64,000 nucleotides of DNA, from positions 1 through 64,000 of the forward strand of contig NZ_CANLVZ010000006.1 in assembly GCF_947494755.1 (NCBI RefSeq), read 5' to 3'. Below the pieces are notes generated by a model. That model searched no databases, was not told where the DNA came from, and was given only the letters and a program-made list of their open reading frames with translations. Origin of the DNA: an uncultured Tateyamaria sp. (GTDB lineage: Bacteria; Pseudomonadota; Alphaproteobacteria; Rhodobacterales; Rhodobacteraceae). Positions 26,128 through 35,192 of this stretch are shown in pieces (the first letter of the stretch is position 1; each line of letters starts with the position of its first letter). A program made the position numbers and the translations under genes.

Positions 26128-26817
26128 TCACACCCCCAGATAGGTGTCCGCGATGTCGGATGAGAGGGCCGCGATCTCCCCGCTCCAGACCGAACGTCCG
26201 CGTTCCAGCACCACCGCCCGGTCGGCAATCCGGCTGAGTTCGGCCAGCGACTTGTCAACGACCAGCAGCGACAGGCCCGCTTCGACCTTCAACGTGCCCA
26301 AGGCGGCCCAGATTTCCTGTCGCACCACGGGGGCCAGGCCCTCGGTCGCCTCATCCAGCACCAAAAGGCGCGGATTGGTCATCAATGCACGCCCAATCGC
26401 CAGCATTTGCTGCTCGCCCCCCGACAGGCTGCGCGCCACCTGATCGCGCCGCTCGGCCAGGCGCGGAAACAGAGCCGAGACAGCCGCGACATCCCAATGC
26501 CCCGGTCGCGCCGCTGCAATCAGATTTTCCTGCACCGTGAGCGGGCCAAAACAACGCCGCCCCTCGGGCACCAGGCCCAGGCCTGCGCGCGCGGCCACAT
26601 GGGACGGCACCCCGACCAAGTCCCGCCCCGCAAACCGCACCGATCCCCGCACGGCTTTCAGCATTTGAAACAACACCTTGATGGTCGAGGATTTGCCCAT
26701 CCCATTGCGCCCCATCAAGGCGACAACCTCACCCGCTTCCACACTCAGATCGACGCCAAACAGCGCTTGGCTGGCCCCATAGGACGCTTCGATCCCGCGC
26801 ATCTCAAGCAGGCTCAT
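26128..26817 (-). CDS. livF: HAAT ABC transporter ATP-binding protein, LivF type (second cluster)
   Basis: 229-aa ATPase: Walker A GRNGMGKSS, signature [15 protein letters not shown], Walker B LLVLDEATEGLAP, and the LivF line 'GLGLVPEGRRCFGPLTVQENL' in part. It is the last gene of the leftward cluster SBP-livH-livM-livG-livF and overlaps livG by 4 bp (ATGA). It is divergent enough from the LivF at 14190 that recent duplication is unlikely. Confidence 0.9.
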   Translation of the reverse strand: MSLLEMRGIEASYGASQALFGVDLSVEAGEVVALMGRNGMGKSSTIKVLFQMLKAVRGSVRFAGRDLVGVPSHVAARAGLGLVPEGRRCFGPLTVQENLIAAARPGHWDVAAVSALFPRLAERRDQVARSLSGGEQQMLAIGRALMTNPRLLVLDEATEGLAPVVRQEIWAALGTLKVEAGLSLLVVDKSLAELSRIADRAVVLERGRSVWSGEIAALSSDIADTYLGV

Positions 26818-27569
26818 GCGCTCACCTCGTCACCCAGATAGGCGCTGCGCACCTCGGGATGGGCGCGGATGTCGTCCGGTGTGCCCGTCGCGATGATGCG
26901 CCCATAGACCAGCACCGAAATGCGATCCGCGAGCGCAAAGACCGCATCCATGTCATGTTCGACCAGCAGGATCGGAGCCTCATGACGCAGCTCATCCAGA
27001 AACCCCGTCATGCGTTTGGACCCTTCCGCCCCAAGGCCCGCCATCGGCTCGTCCATCAGAAAGGCACGCGGCTGCAAGGTCAGCGCCACGGCGACCTCAA
27101 GCAGACGGCGCGCACCGTGGCTAAGATCAGAGGCGCGCTTGGCGGCGACATCTTGCAGGCCGACGCGGTGCAGGGCGGCCTCGGCACGGGTGCGCACGGC
27201 CCTGTTGCCCAGAACGGGTCGGATAAACTGCCATACACCGCCCTGCGCGCCCAATGCCCCGAGCATCGCGTTCTGCAACACCGTCATCTCCATCGCGAGG
27301 GCGCTGACCTGAAACGTACGGCCAAGACCTGCGCGCGACCGGGCCACTGTCGTCCAGTCCGTGATGTTCTGACCGTCAAAGAATACCTCACCCGCATCCG
27401 AGGCCAAGCCGCCCGCGATCTGTTTGATCAAGGTGGACTTACCCGCCCCATTGGGGCCGATCAGCGCGTGAATCGCGCCATTTTTCAGCGAAAGCGTCAC
27501 ATCATCTGTCGCCTTCAACGCCCCGAACGACTTGGACACGCCGCGAATATCAAGCACCGGATCACTCAT
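26814..27569 (-). CDS. livG: HAAT ABC transporter ATP-binding protein, LivG type (second cluster)
   Basis: About 251 aa from ATG 27569, which lies inside the 3' end of livM. Walker A is GPNGAGKSTL, the signature is LSHGARRLLEVAVAL (His in place of the first Gly of LSGGQ, a frequent LivG variant), Walker B is FLMDEPMAGLG, and a switch His is in VEHDMDAVF. A longer frame starts at 27590, but the overlap with livM makes 27569 more likely. Confidence 0.9.
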   Translation of the reverse strand: MSDPVLDIRGVSKSFGALKATDDVTLSLKNGAIHALIGPNGAGKSTLIKQIAGGLASDAGEVFFDGQNITDWTTVARSRAGLGRTFQVSALAMEMTVLQNAMLGALGAQGGVWQFIRPVLGNRAVRTRAEAALHRVGLQDVAAKRASDLSHGARRLLEVAVALTLQPRAFLMDEPMAGLGAEGSKRMTGFLDELRHEAPILLVEHDMDAVFALADRISVLVYGRIIATGTPDDIRAHPEVRSAYLGDEVSA

Positions 27570-28548
27570 GCGCCACCTCGCGCCCCACAAGCGATCCGAT
27601 CACTCCGCCCCGCGCAAACAGCACGACCAACAACAACACGGCGCCGACATAGATCAGCCAATACTCACTCACCCCGCCCAGCACATGTTCAAGGGCCACA
27701 AACAGGCAGGCCCCCACCACCGGGCCGAACAATCGACCAATGCCGCCCAGCACAATGAAGATGATGAACTCACCCGACATCTGCCAACTGAACATCGTGG
27801 GCGACACAAAGCGGTTGAGGTCGGCAAACAGCGCCCCGGCCAGCCCCGTGACCGCGCCCGAAATCACGAAGGCGACAAGGCGCAGGCGAAACGGGCTGAT
27901 GCCGACTGTCTCCACCCGCTCCGCGTTCTGGCGCGCGGCACTCAGCGCCAGCCCAAAGGGTGCGCGCGCGATGCGGCCCATGCCCCATAGGGTCAGTGCC
28001 AGCAGCGCGAACACGATCCCAAAGAACTGAATCGGCACGTGTGTGTTCAGGCCGGGAAAGTCGTTTCGGACATAGATGCTCAGCCCATCCTCGCCACCAT
28101 ATGCCGGCCAGGAGATCGCGAAATAGTAAAACATCTGCCCAAAGGCGAGCGTGATCATGATGAAATAGACGCCCGAGGTGCGCAAACACAGCAACCCGAT
28201 GCACAGCGCCACGAGCGCGCTTGTGAGGATCGCCACCAGCCAGATGACCGGCATGGTTTTGGTGCCTTCGATCAGGACCCAACTGTCGATGATCGGGGTA
28301 TAGCTTTGGGCGTGGCTCGCCAGAATGGCCATCGCATAGCCGCCGATCCCGAAGAACACCGCATGCCCGAGGCTGACCAGACCGCCCAGACCAAGCGCAA
28401 GGTTCAGCCCCGCGGCGGCCAAGGCCAGGATCGCCGCGCGCGTGGCCAGCGTGATGATAAACGGTTCGTCCAGGGCCAAAGCGGCCAGCGCGATGCCCGG
28501 CAAGGTCAGGAAAATCAACGTATTGAGGATATTCTCCGTGCGCATCAT
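27562..28548 (-). CDS. livM: HAAT ABC transporter permease, LivM type (second cluster)
   Basis: 328-aa permease with 'LNLALGLGGLVSLGHAVFFGIGGYAMA' in part and the coupling loop 'RAPFGLALSAARQNAERVE'. It overlaps livH upstream by 4 bp (ATGA) and livG downstream. The 'AYGGEDGLS' loop is the LivM-type periplasmic segment. Confidence 0.9.
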   Translation of the reverse strand: MMRTENILNTLIFLTLPGIALAALALDEPFIITLATRAAILALAAAGLNLALGLGGLVSLGHAVFFGIGGYAMAILASHAQSYTPIIDSWVLIEGTKTMPVIWLVAILTSALVALCIGLLCLRTSGVYFIMITLAFGQMFYYFAISWPAYGGEDGLSIYVRNDFPGLNTHVPIQFFGIVFALLALTLWGMGRIARAPFGLALSAARQNAERVETVGISPFRLRLVAFVISGAVTGLAGALFADLNRFVSPTMFSWQMSGEFIIFIVLGGIGRLFGPVVGACLFVALEHVLGGVSEYWLIYVGAVLLLVVLFARGGVIGSLVGREVAHE

Positions 28549-29462
28549 GTGGTTCCATACAGGCCGGTCGGGCGGAATATCAGCACCCCGGCCATGAGGA
28601 TGTAGATCGACATGGACGCCAGCGCCGCACCCACGGACGTGGCCGTCGCGCTGTCGACGAACAGGCCAAAGAGCACCGGCAATAGCACCCCGCCCAACGT
28701 GTCGGTCAGACCCACCAGCAATGCGCCCACCAGCGCCCCCTTGATCGACCCGATCCCGCCGATCACGATGACCACAAAGGCGAGGATCAGGACAGGCTCT
28801 CCCATCCCGACCTGAACTGACTGGATCGCCCCCACCAAAGCCCCGGCTAATCCTGCAAGAGCCGCGCCAAGTGCAAAGACAATCGTGTAAAGCCGAGAGA
28901 TATCAACGCCCAGGGCCCCGATCATCTCGCGATCACTTTCGCCTGCGCGGATTTGAATGCCGATGCGGGTGCGCGCAATCAACTGGAACAGCCCAACCGC
29001 GACCGCAAGGCCCACTGCGATGATCAGCAAACGGTAGGCCGGGTATGCGATCCCCCCCGGCAACATGACCGGCCCTGCCAGCGCGGCAGGCACATCAAGG
29101 TAGAGCGGGAACGACCCAAACGCCCACCGCGTCCCTTCCGACAGGATCAGGATCAGCGCAAAGGTGGCCAGCACCTGATCAAGGTGGTCACGGTCATAAA
29201 GACGGCGGATCACGACCATCTCGATGATAGCCCCGGCAACCGCAGCCGCCGCAAGGCTTGCGGCAAGGGCCAGCACAAACGACCCCGTTGCGCCCGCCAC
29301 TGCGGCGGCTGCAAACGCACCGATCATATACAGTGATCCGTGCGCCAGATTGATCAGCCCCATGACGCCAAAGATCAGCGTCAGACCGGCGGCCATCAGG
29401 AACAGCATGATCCCCGACTGCACCCCGTTCAGCACCTGTTCGATCAGTAAAATCGGCGTCAT
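28545..29462 (-). CDS. livH: HAAT ABC transporter permease, LivH type (second cluster)
   Basis: 305-aa permease with 'EQVLNGVQSGIMLFLMAAGLTLIFG' in part and 'NLAHGSLYMIGAF'. ATG 29462 is preferred to a TTG three bases upstream. It is separated from the binding-protein gene by about 85 bp containing a stem-loop, the same arrangement as in the first cluster. The rest of the transporter follows with overlapping genes. Confidence 0.9.
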   Translation of the reverse strand: MTPILLIEQVLNGVQSGIMLFLMAAGLTLIFGVMGLINLAHGSLYMIGAFAAAAVAGATGSFVLALAASLAAAAVAGAIIEMVVIRRLYDRDHLDQVLATFALILILSEGTRWAFGSFPLYLDVPAALAGPVMLPGGIAYPAYRLLIIAVGLAVAVGLFQLIARTRIGIQIRAGESDREMIGALGVDISRLYTIVFALGAALAGLAGALVGAIQSVQVGMGEPVLILAFVVIVIGGIGSIKGALVGALLVGLTDTLGGVLLPVLFGLFVDSATATSVGAALASMSIYILMAGVLIFRPTGLYGTT

Positions 29463-29521
29463 CAAGCCATCACTATCGCATGAACCTCACGCGACAGCCC
29501 TTTGATATACATATGGGAAGT

Positions 29522-29543
29522 GGGTGCGGGACAGAGCGCACCC
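29522..29543. promoter_or_regulatory. Intercistronic stem-loop between binding-protein gene and livH
   Basis: Arms GGGTGCG and CGCACCC (7 bp) around an 8-base loop, six bases after the binding-protein stop on the minus strand. No U-run follows, so it is more likely an mRNA-stability or partial-attenuation hairpin than a full terminator. Confidence 0.6.
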
Positions 29544-29548
29544 GCCCG

Positions 29549-30691
29549 TTACATCTGGCAATCGACGCCGTAGGGATCGCTGTAGTTTGCCGCAGCAACA
29601 CCCAAGGTGCGGTTGGTTACTATGTCACCTTCTTTGACAACTTCGCGCAGCACGATGTCCTGCACCGGGTGCTGGTTCGGCGCAAAGCTGAACGACCCGC
29701 GCACGCTGTCAAATTCAGCCGCTTGCAGAGCCGCACGAAAGGCGTCCTGATCATTCACATCCGCAGCCGCCACCGCACTCGCCAGCAGCAATCCGGTGTC
29801 GTAACCTTGAGCGGCATAGATCGATGGCAAACGCCCGTATTCTGCCTGAAAATCGGCCACGAATTTCGCGTTAGCAGGATTGTCCGTGTCCTTGGCCCAG
29901 TGTGCTGTATTCTTCACACCCAAAGCGGCATCGCCAATGGCCCCCAGAATGCCTTGGTCAAAGCTGAAGGCGGGGCCGACGATGTTTTTCTCAACACCCG
30001 ATCCAGCCAATTGCTTCATGAACGAAATGCCCATGCCGCCCGGCAGGAAGAAAAACAGGGTGTCGGCATCGCTGGCGCGCAGTTGCGCAATCTCGGCGGC
30101 ATAGTCGGTCTGGCCGAGTTGGGTGAAAATCTCCTGATCAATGTCACCGCCAAAGCCACGCTTGAAGCCCGTCAATGCGTCCTGACCTGCGGGGTAGTTG
30201 GGTGCCATGATGAAGGCGCTCTTTACCCCGTTCTCCGCCGCCCACTTGCCTGCGGCCTCGTGATAGGCGTCGTTCTGCCATGCCACGTTGAAATAGAGGG
30301 GATGGCACCCCTTGCCCGCCAGCGCGGACGGCCCTGCATTGGGGCTGACATAGAACTTGCCCTGCGCAGTGGCCGACGGCACCACGGCCATGGCAAGGTT
30401 TGACCAGATGATCCCGGTCATCACGTCCACCTTTTCGGACTGGATCATCTTGTCGGCCAGTTGCACGGCGATGTCGGGCTTGCGCTGATCGTCTTCAATC
30501 ACCGTCTCAATCGCCTCATTGCCCTTCGTCGCCAGCAGGAATCCGTCGCGCACGTCGATCCCAAGGCCCGCGCCGCCGCCCGAAAGGGTCGTGATCATGC
30601 CCACCTTGATCTTGCCGCTGTGCCCATCGGCCAACGCGCCGGTACCAAGTGTCGCAACGCATGCGGCGACCACCAACTTTTTGAACATCAT
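29549..30691 (-). CDS. HAAT-family ABC transporter substrate-binding protein linked to kynurenine genes
   Basis: 380-aa periplasmic binding protein with a Sec signal peptide (about residues 1-22, ending TGALADG), then 'IKVGMITTLSGGGAGLGIDVRDGF' in part and 'VMTGIIWSNLAMAVVPSA', typical of Peripla_BP_6. It lies 87 bp downstream of kynU on the same strand and is followed by livHMGF. The linkage suggests the ligand is tryptophan, kynurenine, anthranilate or a related aromatic, but that is inference from position. Confidence 0.88.
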   Translation of the reverse strand: MMFKKLVVAACVATLGTGALADGHSGKIKVGMITTLSGGGAGLGIDVRDGFLLATKGNEAIETVIEDDQRKPDIAVQLADKMIQSEKVDVMTGIIWSNLAMAVVPSATAQGKFYVSPNAGPSALAGKGCHPLYFNVAWQNDAYHEAAGKWAAENGVKSAFIMAPNYPAGQDALTGFKRGFGGDIDQEIFTQLGQTDYAAEIAQLRASDADTLFFFLPGGMGISFMKQLAGSGVEKNIVGPAFSFDQGILGAIGDAALGVKNTAHWAKDTDNPANAKFVADFQAEYGRLPSIYAAQGYDTGLLLASAVAAADVNDQDAFRAALQAAEFDSVRGSFSFAPNQHPVQDIVLREVVKEGDIVTNRTLGVAAANYSDPYGVDCQM

Positions 30692-30778
30692 GTCTTTTCT
30701 CCCCCTGAGGTCTCAGCCGCTTTGCGGCCCTGTTTGTGTGCGTGATTGACTGCGATTGCGACCATGGATGTCAAGCGG

Positions 30779-31963
30779 TCATGTGACCCGCGATCTGGTC
30801 AGATAGTCCGGGTTGTCCCACAGCCGGTCGCGCATAACCGTCTCGATACGATCGACCGCGCGGCGCACATCGTCGTGATCGACATAAAGCGGCGTAAAGC
30901 CAAAACGCATAATGTTCGGTGCGCGGAAATCGCCGATCACGTCGCGCGCGATGAGCGCCTGCATCGCCGCATAGCCCTGCTCGAACGCGAAGGACACCTG
31001 GCTGCCACGCCGCGCACTGTCGCGCGGACTGGCGAGCGTCAATTCGGGCACGCGCGCCTCAACTTCCTTGATGAAGGTTTCCTGCAATGCCACCGATGCA
31101 GCGCGCAAATCGGACATATCGACGTCCTCCCAGACCTCAAGCGCGGCCTCAAGGGCCGCCATCTGAATGACCGGAGGGGTCCCAACGCGCATCCGCTCGA
31201 TGCCCGGCGCAGGGCGGTAGCTGATGTCGAAAGCAAAGGGCGCATCATGGCCCAGCCACCCGGCCAAAGCGGGATTAATTGTGTCGGACAAGTCCTTGCG
31301 AACATATATAAATGCAGGCGCGCCGGGGCCGCCATTAAGGTATTTGTAGGTGCAGCCTACCGCGAATTCACAGGCACAACCCACGACATCCACCGGGACG
31401 GCCCCTGCGCTATGCGCCAGATCCCAGATCATCACCGCACCTGCCGCATGCGCGGCTTGGGTCAGGGCCATCATATCATGCATCCGGCCCGTGCGATAAT
31501 CCACTTGGGTCAGCATCACCGCAGCGATCGTGTCATCGATCGCGCCTGCGACGTCTTCCGGGTCGACCACCCGCAACTCATAGCCCGCATCCAGCGTGCG
31601 GATCAGCCCCTCAACCATGTAAAGGTCGGTGGGGAAGTTTCCGGAATCACTCAATATTATACGGCGATCGGGACGCATCTTGAGAGCGGCGGCCACGGCC
31701 TGGTAGACCTTGACCGACAGCGTGTCCCCCATCACCACCGTGCCTTCCGGGGCTCCGATCAGGCGGCCCACTTTATCGCCGATCACACTGGGTTGCGCCA
31801 TCCAACCGGCACTGTTCCAGCCCTTGATCAGCTGGGCACCCCATTCATCCGCAAGCATGGAGGCGACCCGTGCTTTCACCGATTTCGGCAACGGCCCAAG
31901 CGAGTTGCCATCCAGATAGATCATCCCCTCGGGCAAATCGAAAAACGCTTTATTCAGAACCAT
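30779..31963 (-). CDS. kynU: Kynureninase
   Basis: 394-aa PLP enzyme that splits kynurenine to anthranilate and alanine. The conserved start 'IYLDGNSLGPLP' and the PLP-lysine context CTYKYLNGGPG (Lys207) identify it; the phosphate-binding 'HDAPFAFDISYRPAPGIERMRVGTPPV' in part is also family-typical. Its ATG directly follows the kynA stop. The operon supplies TDO and kynureninase, but kynurenine formamidase (kynB) is not in the window. Confidence 0.95.
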   Translation of the reverse strand: MVLNKAFFDLPEGMIYLDGNSLGPLPKSVKARVASMLADEWGAQLIKGWNSAGWMAQPSVIGDKVGRLIGAPEGTVVMGDTLSVKVYQAVAAALKMRPDRRIILSDSGNFPTDLYMVEGLIRTLDAGYELRVVDPEDVAGAIDDTIAAVMLTQVDYRTGRMHDMMALTQAAHAAGAVMIWDLAHSAGAVPVDVVGCACEFAVGCTYKYLNGGPGAPAFIYVRKDLSDTINPALAGWLGHDAPFAFDISYRPAPGIERMRVGTPPVIQMAALEAALEVWEDVDMSDLRAASVALQETFIKEVEARVPELTLASPRDSARRGSQVSFAFEQGYAAMQALIARDVIGDFRAPNIMRFGFTPLYVDHDDVRRAVDRIETVMRDRLWDNPDYLTRSRVT

Positions 31964-32779
31964 CTACAACGCACCTCTCACGTGCCAGAGTTCGGGAAAC
32001 AGCTCAACCTCGAGCATTTTGCGCAAGTAGGCAACGCCGACCGTCCCGCCGGTGCCCCGTTTGAACCCGATGATCCGCTCGACGGTGGTGACATGATTAA
32101 AGCGCCAGCGACGGAAGTAATCCTCGAGATCGACCAGCTTTTCGGCCAGTTCATAAAGTTCCCAATGCGCGCGCGGATGCTCATAGACCTGCTGCCAAAG
32201 GTCCTGAATGACGGGTTGCGGCACCCACGCGCTGTGGCTCGGCTCACCCGCCGGATCCGGTACGTCAAGGCGCTGTGCCAGCAAACTCAGCGCAACCTGA
32301 TAGAGACTCGGCTGCGCCAGTTCCGCCTCAAGGACGGCATGGGCTTCGGGCTTGTGTTCGTGCACTTTTTTCAGCGCGACCTGCCGGTTCCCGAGCAGGA
32401 ATTCGATCATGCGATATTGGTTCGATTGAAACCCCGACGAGTTGCCAAGGCTGGGGCGGAAGGTTGTGTATTCACTGGGTGTCATGGTGCGCAGCACATC
32501 CCACGCGCCGTTCAACTGCTCGAATATCCGCGCCACGCGGGCGAGCATTTTGAACGCGGGCCGCAGATCACCCCCACTGATCGCGTTGCGTGCGGTCTGA
32601 AGCTCGTGAATAGCAAGGCGCATCCATAGCTCCGAGGTCTGGTGCTGAATGATAAACAGCATCTCGTCATGGGCGTCCGAGCGGGGGTGCTGCGCGTCAA
32701 GCAGCGCATCCAACCCAAGGTAGTCGCCGTAAGACATGTCCTTGGCAAAGTCGAGTTTGGCCCCATGATGATCGGTCAT
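31964..32779 (-). CDS. kynA: Tryptophan 2,3-dioxygenase
   Basis: 271-aa heme enzyme that opens the indole ring of L-tryptophan to N-formylkynurenine. The diagnostic line '[39 protein letters not shown]' is present in full near the N terminus (the block spans about residues 18-56). Other family lines are '[12 protein letters not shown]' and '[16 protein letters not shown]'. ATG 32779 (M-T-D-H-H) gives the normal length; the frame is open for 65 more codons without family sequence. First gene of the kyn-HAAT operon. Confidence 0.95.
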   Translation of the reverse strand: MTDHHGAKLDFAKDMSYGDYLGLDALLDAQHPRSDAHDEMLFIIQHQTSELWMRLAIHELQTARNAISGGDLRPAFKMLARVARIFEQLNGAWDVLRTMTPSEYTTFRPSLGNSSGFQSNQYRMIEFLLGNRQVALKKVHEHKPEAHAVLEAELAQPSLYQVALSLLAQRLDVPDPAGEPSHSAWVPQPVIQDLWQQVYEHPRAHWELYELAEKLVDLEDYFRRWRFNHVTTVERIIGFKRGTGGTVGVAYLRKMLEVELFPELWHVRGAL

Positions 32780-32900
32780 ATGCGCACCGCGTGTGATCTG
32801 GTTTCTCCGGAACGGTGGCATTTCGGCCATGGCGCGGCAAGGTGCAATATGGGGCGTGGAAATGCGGCCATTCGACTGATCAAATCGGCAGACGGCACCC

Positions 32901-33932
32901 CTAAGCCTGTGGTTTCGTCGTCGCCCCCACCACCAATTCAACCGGCAGCGCCACGCGCCGCGCTGCGGCCACACCGTGAATACGCGCCAGCAAATGACGC
33001 GCGCCTGTCGTCCCCATTGCCTGCAACGGCGTGCGCACCGTGGTCAGGGGCACCGGCAGAACAGCCGTCAAATCCAACGAGTTGAAGCCACGATGCCGAT
33101 CTCATCCGGCACGGACAGCCCCGCGGTCTGGCAGGCCGTCAGCCCTCCGAAAGCGAGATGGTCGTTGAGGTAAAAGATCACGTCAGCACGGCTGTGTGCG
33201 GGCCCGTTCAGGATGTCGCGCGTCGCATTTTGACCCGCCACAAACGGATTGCGATCCCCTGATCGCGCAATCCGCACCTCGCCCCGCCCCGCAGCGGCAT
33301 AGCGGGCCGCAAACCCGCTCAGGCGCGCCTCAGCCCGCGTGTCGCGCCCTTCGGCGGTGCCCACAAAGCCGGGCCGGGCATAGCCCAGATCACGGCAGTA
33401 TTGCGCGACCTCTTGCCCGGCGGCGTGGTGGTCAATACCGACGCAGACATCAATCGGGTCATCGGTCACGTCCCAAATCTGAAGCGTTGGAACCCCCGCA
33501 CGGCGCAACGCGTCGCGCAAGGCGGGGTGGTGATGCGTGCCCGTCAGGATCATGCCCGCCGGACGCCATGTCAGTAGCCGTTCCGCCCATGCAAATTCGA
33601 TATTCACATCATATTCCGAGGTGTCCACGACGCTCGAGAACCCCGCACTGTCAAAGGTGCCGCGCATGCTCGCCATGATCTCGGCAAAGACGTTGTTGAA
33701 CAGGTTGGGCACCGAGATCCCGATCAGATCCGAGTTCATCGTAACCAGTGAACGCGCGCTGCTGTTGGGCATGTAATTCAGACGCCGGGCGATTTTCAGG
33801 ATCTGCGCGCGCTTGGCTTCCGACACCCCATCCACACCGCGCAAGGCGCGTGACACGGTTATCAAGCTGACCTGCGCCACGTCCGCTATGTCTTTGAGAA
33901 CGATGCCTTTTTTCCGTGCGCCGTGGCGGCAT
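32901..33932 (-). pseudogene. LacI-family transcriptional regulator, frameshifted
   Basis: The minus strand encodes a LacI/GntR-type repressor: HTH 'VLKDIADVAQVSLITVSRALRG' in part, then a periplasmic-binding-like effector domain. The frame ends early at 33068 after 'PDEIGIVAS'. Supplying one G at 33088-33089 (GTGG to GTGGG) restores '[24 protein letters not shown]' in part and about 55 more codons to a stop at 32901-32903. A second slip is likely at the six-T run 33908-33913: without one base, ATG 33932 reads M-P-P-R-R-T-E-K-G-I-V-L-K-D in frame. Both slips are in homopolymers, so sequencing error is possible. It is divergent from the damaged sugar ABC operon it should control. Confidence 0.8.
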
Positions 33933-34070
33933 GTGTAATGCGTTTTTCGGCCATTCAACCCATACAGATACGTTAAGGTTAACGCTGTAAATCAGCAAGC
34001 GGGGTTTGTGGATTGTGCACACCGTGTCACGTTCACGGCCTGAAATGTGGTCATGTGTTCGGGGGGAAAC

Positions 34071-35156
34071 GTGCCAGAAATCGTTTTCGACAAGGTCGAA
34101 AAAAGCTATGGATCGGTACGGGTGTTGCCGCCCCTCGACCTCACATTGAATGATGGCGAATTCACGGTGCTGGTTGGCCCATCAGGATGCGGCAAGTCAA
34201 AGACATTGCGTATTCTGGCAGGTCTTGAGACCCTCTCGGGGGGCGAGATTTTCTTTGACGGCAAACCCATCAGCGCGCTTGAGCCCGAGGAGCGCGACAT
34301 CGCGATGGTGTTTCAGGACTACGCGCTTTACCCGCACATGAACATCGCGCGCAACATGTCCTTTGCGCTGCGTCTGGCCAAGGGCCCCAAGGCCGAGATC
34401 AATGAAAAGGTGCAGAACGTCGCCGATATTCTTGGCATCGGCCATCTGCTTGAGCGCAAGCCGGCGGAACTGTCCGGCGGGCAGCGTCAGCGTGTTGCGA
34501 TGGGCCGTGCGCTGGTGCGCGATGCGGGCACCTTCCTGTTTGATGAGCCATTGTCGAACCTCGACGCCAAGCTGCGCGGCAAGATGCGCACGGAACTGGC
34601 TGAAATGCGCGACCGCATCGACAAGAACATGGTCTATGTCACCCACGATCAGGTCGAGGCGATGACCTTGGGCGACCGGATCATCGTGATGTCCGAAGGG
34701 GTCGTGCAACAACAGGGCACGCCCGAAGAGTTGTTCAAGTCTCCGGTCAATCTGTTCGTAGCAGGGTTCATCGGCTCACCCCCGATGAACTTCATCGAGG
34801 GGCAGATCATCGAAGAAAACGGCGTGCTCGGGGTCAAAGGCGCGGGCTTTCACCTGCCCCTTGGCGCTGAAACCGCCGCACGGGTCAAGGATGCGACAGC
34901 GCGCGATGTGACCGTCGGCCTGCGCCCTTCGGCCTTCGCGATCAACACGCCCGAGGCGGAGGCGACGATGGATCTGCATATCGTGGTGTCCGAATATCTG
35001 GGTGCGCAATCGGTGCTGTCCACGCGGTGTGGATCGGCCGAAATGCTGGTCGAAATTCCCAGCATCGCGCCCCTGCCTGCGGGCCAGACGCACACATTTG
35101 CGGTGAACACCGACGAAATCATGGTCTTTGATCGCGCCAGCGGTCTGCGGCTGTGA
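34071..35156 (+). CDS. Carbohydrate-type ABC transporter ATP-binding protein (MalK/UgpC family)
   Basis: About 361 aa. The N-terminal ATPase domain has Walker A GPSGCGKSK, signature LSGGQRQRVAMGRAL, Walker B TFLFDEPLSNLDAKLR and switch His in VTHDQVEAM. The C-terminal TOBE/MalK regulatory domain follows from about 240. GTG 34071 with a GGGGGGAA site is preferred; an in-frame ATG lies at 34047. The Lys after KS in the P-loop (usually Thr) is unusual but the core GK[ST] is intact. First gene of the ABC operon. Confidence 0.9.
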   Translation: MPEIVFDKVEKSYGSVRVLPPLDLTLNDGEFTVLVGPSGCGKSKTLRILAGLETLSGGEIFFDGKPISALEPEERDIAMVFQDYALYPHMNIARNMSFALRLAKGPKAEINEKVQNVADILGIGHLLERKPAELSGGQRQRVAMGRALVRDAGTFLFDEPLSNLDAKLRGKMRTELAEMRDRIDKNMVYVTHDQVEAMTLGDRIIVMSEGVVQQQGTPEELFKSPVNLFVAGFIGSPPMNFIEGQIIEENGVLGVKGAGFHLPLGAETAARVKDATARDVTVGLRPSAFAINTPEAEATMDLHIVVSEYLGAQSVLSTRCGSAEMLVEIPSIAPLPAGQTHTFAVNTDEIMVFDRASGLRL

Positions 35157-35192
35157 CCCGATAAAAACGACGGCACAAGGGAGGAACCAAAT

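Noticed and set aside
30746-32629. Plus-strand frame of 627 codons opposite kynU-kynA
   Set aside because: Antisense shadow of two clear enzymes.
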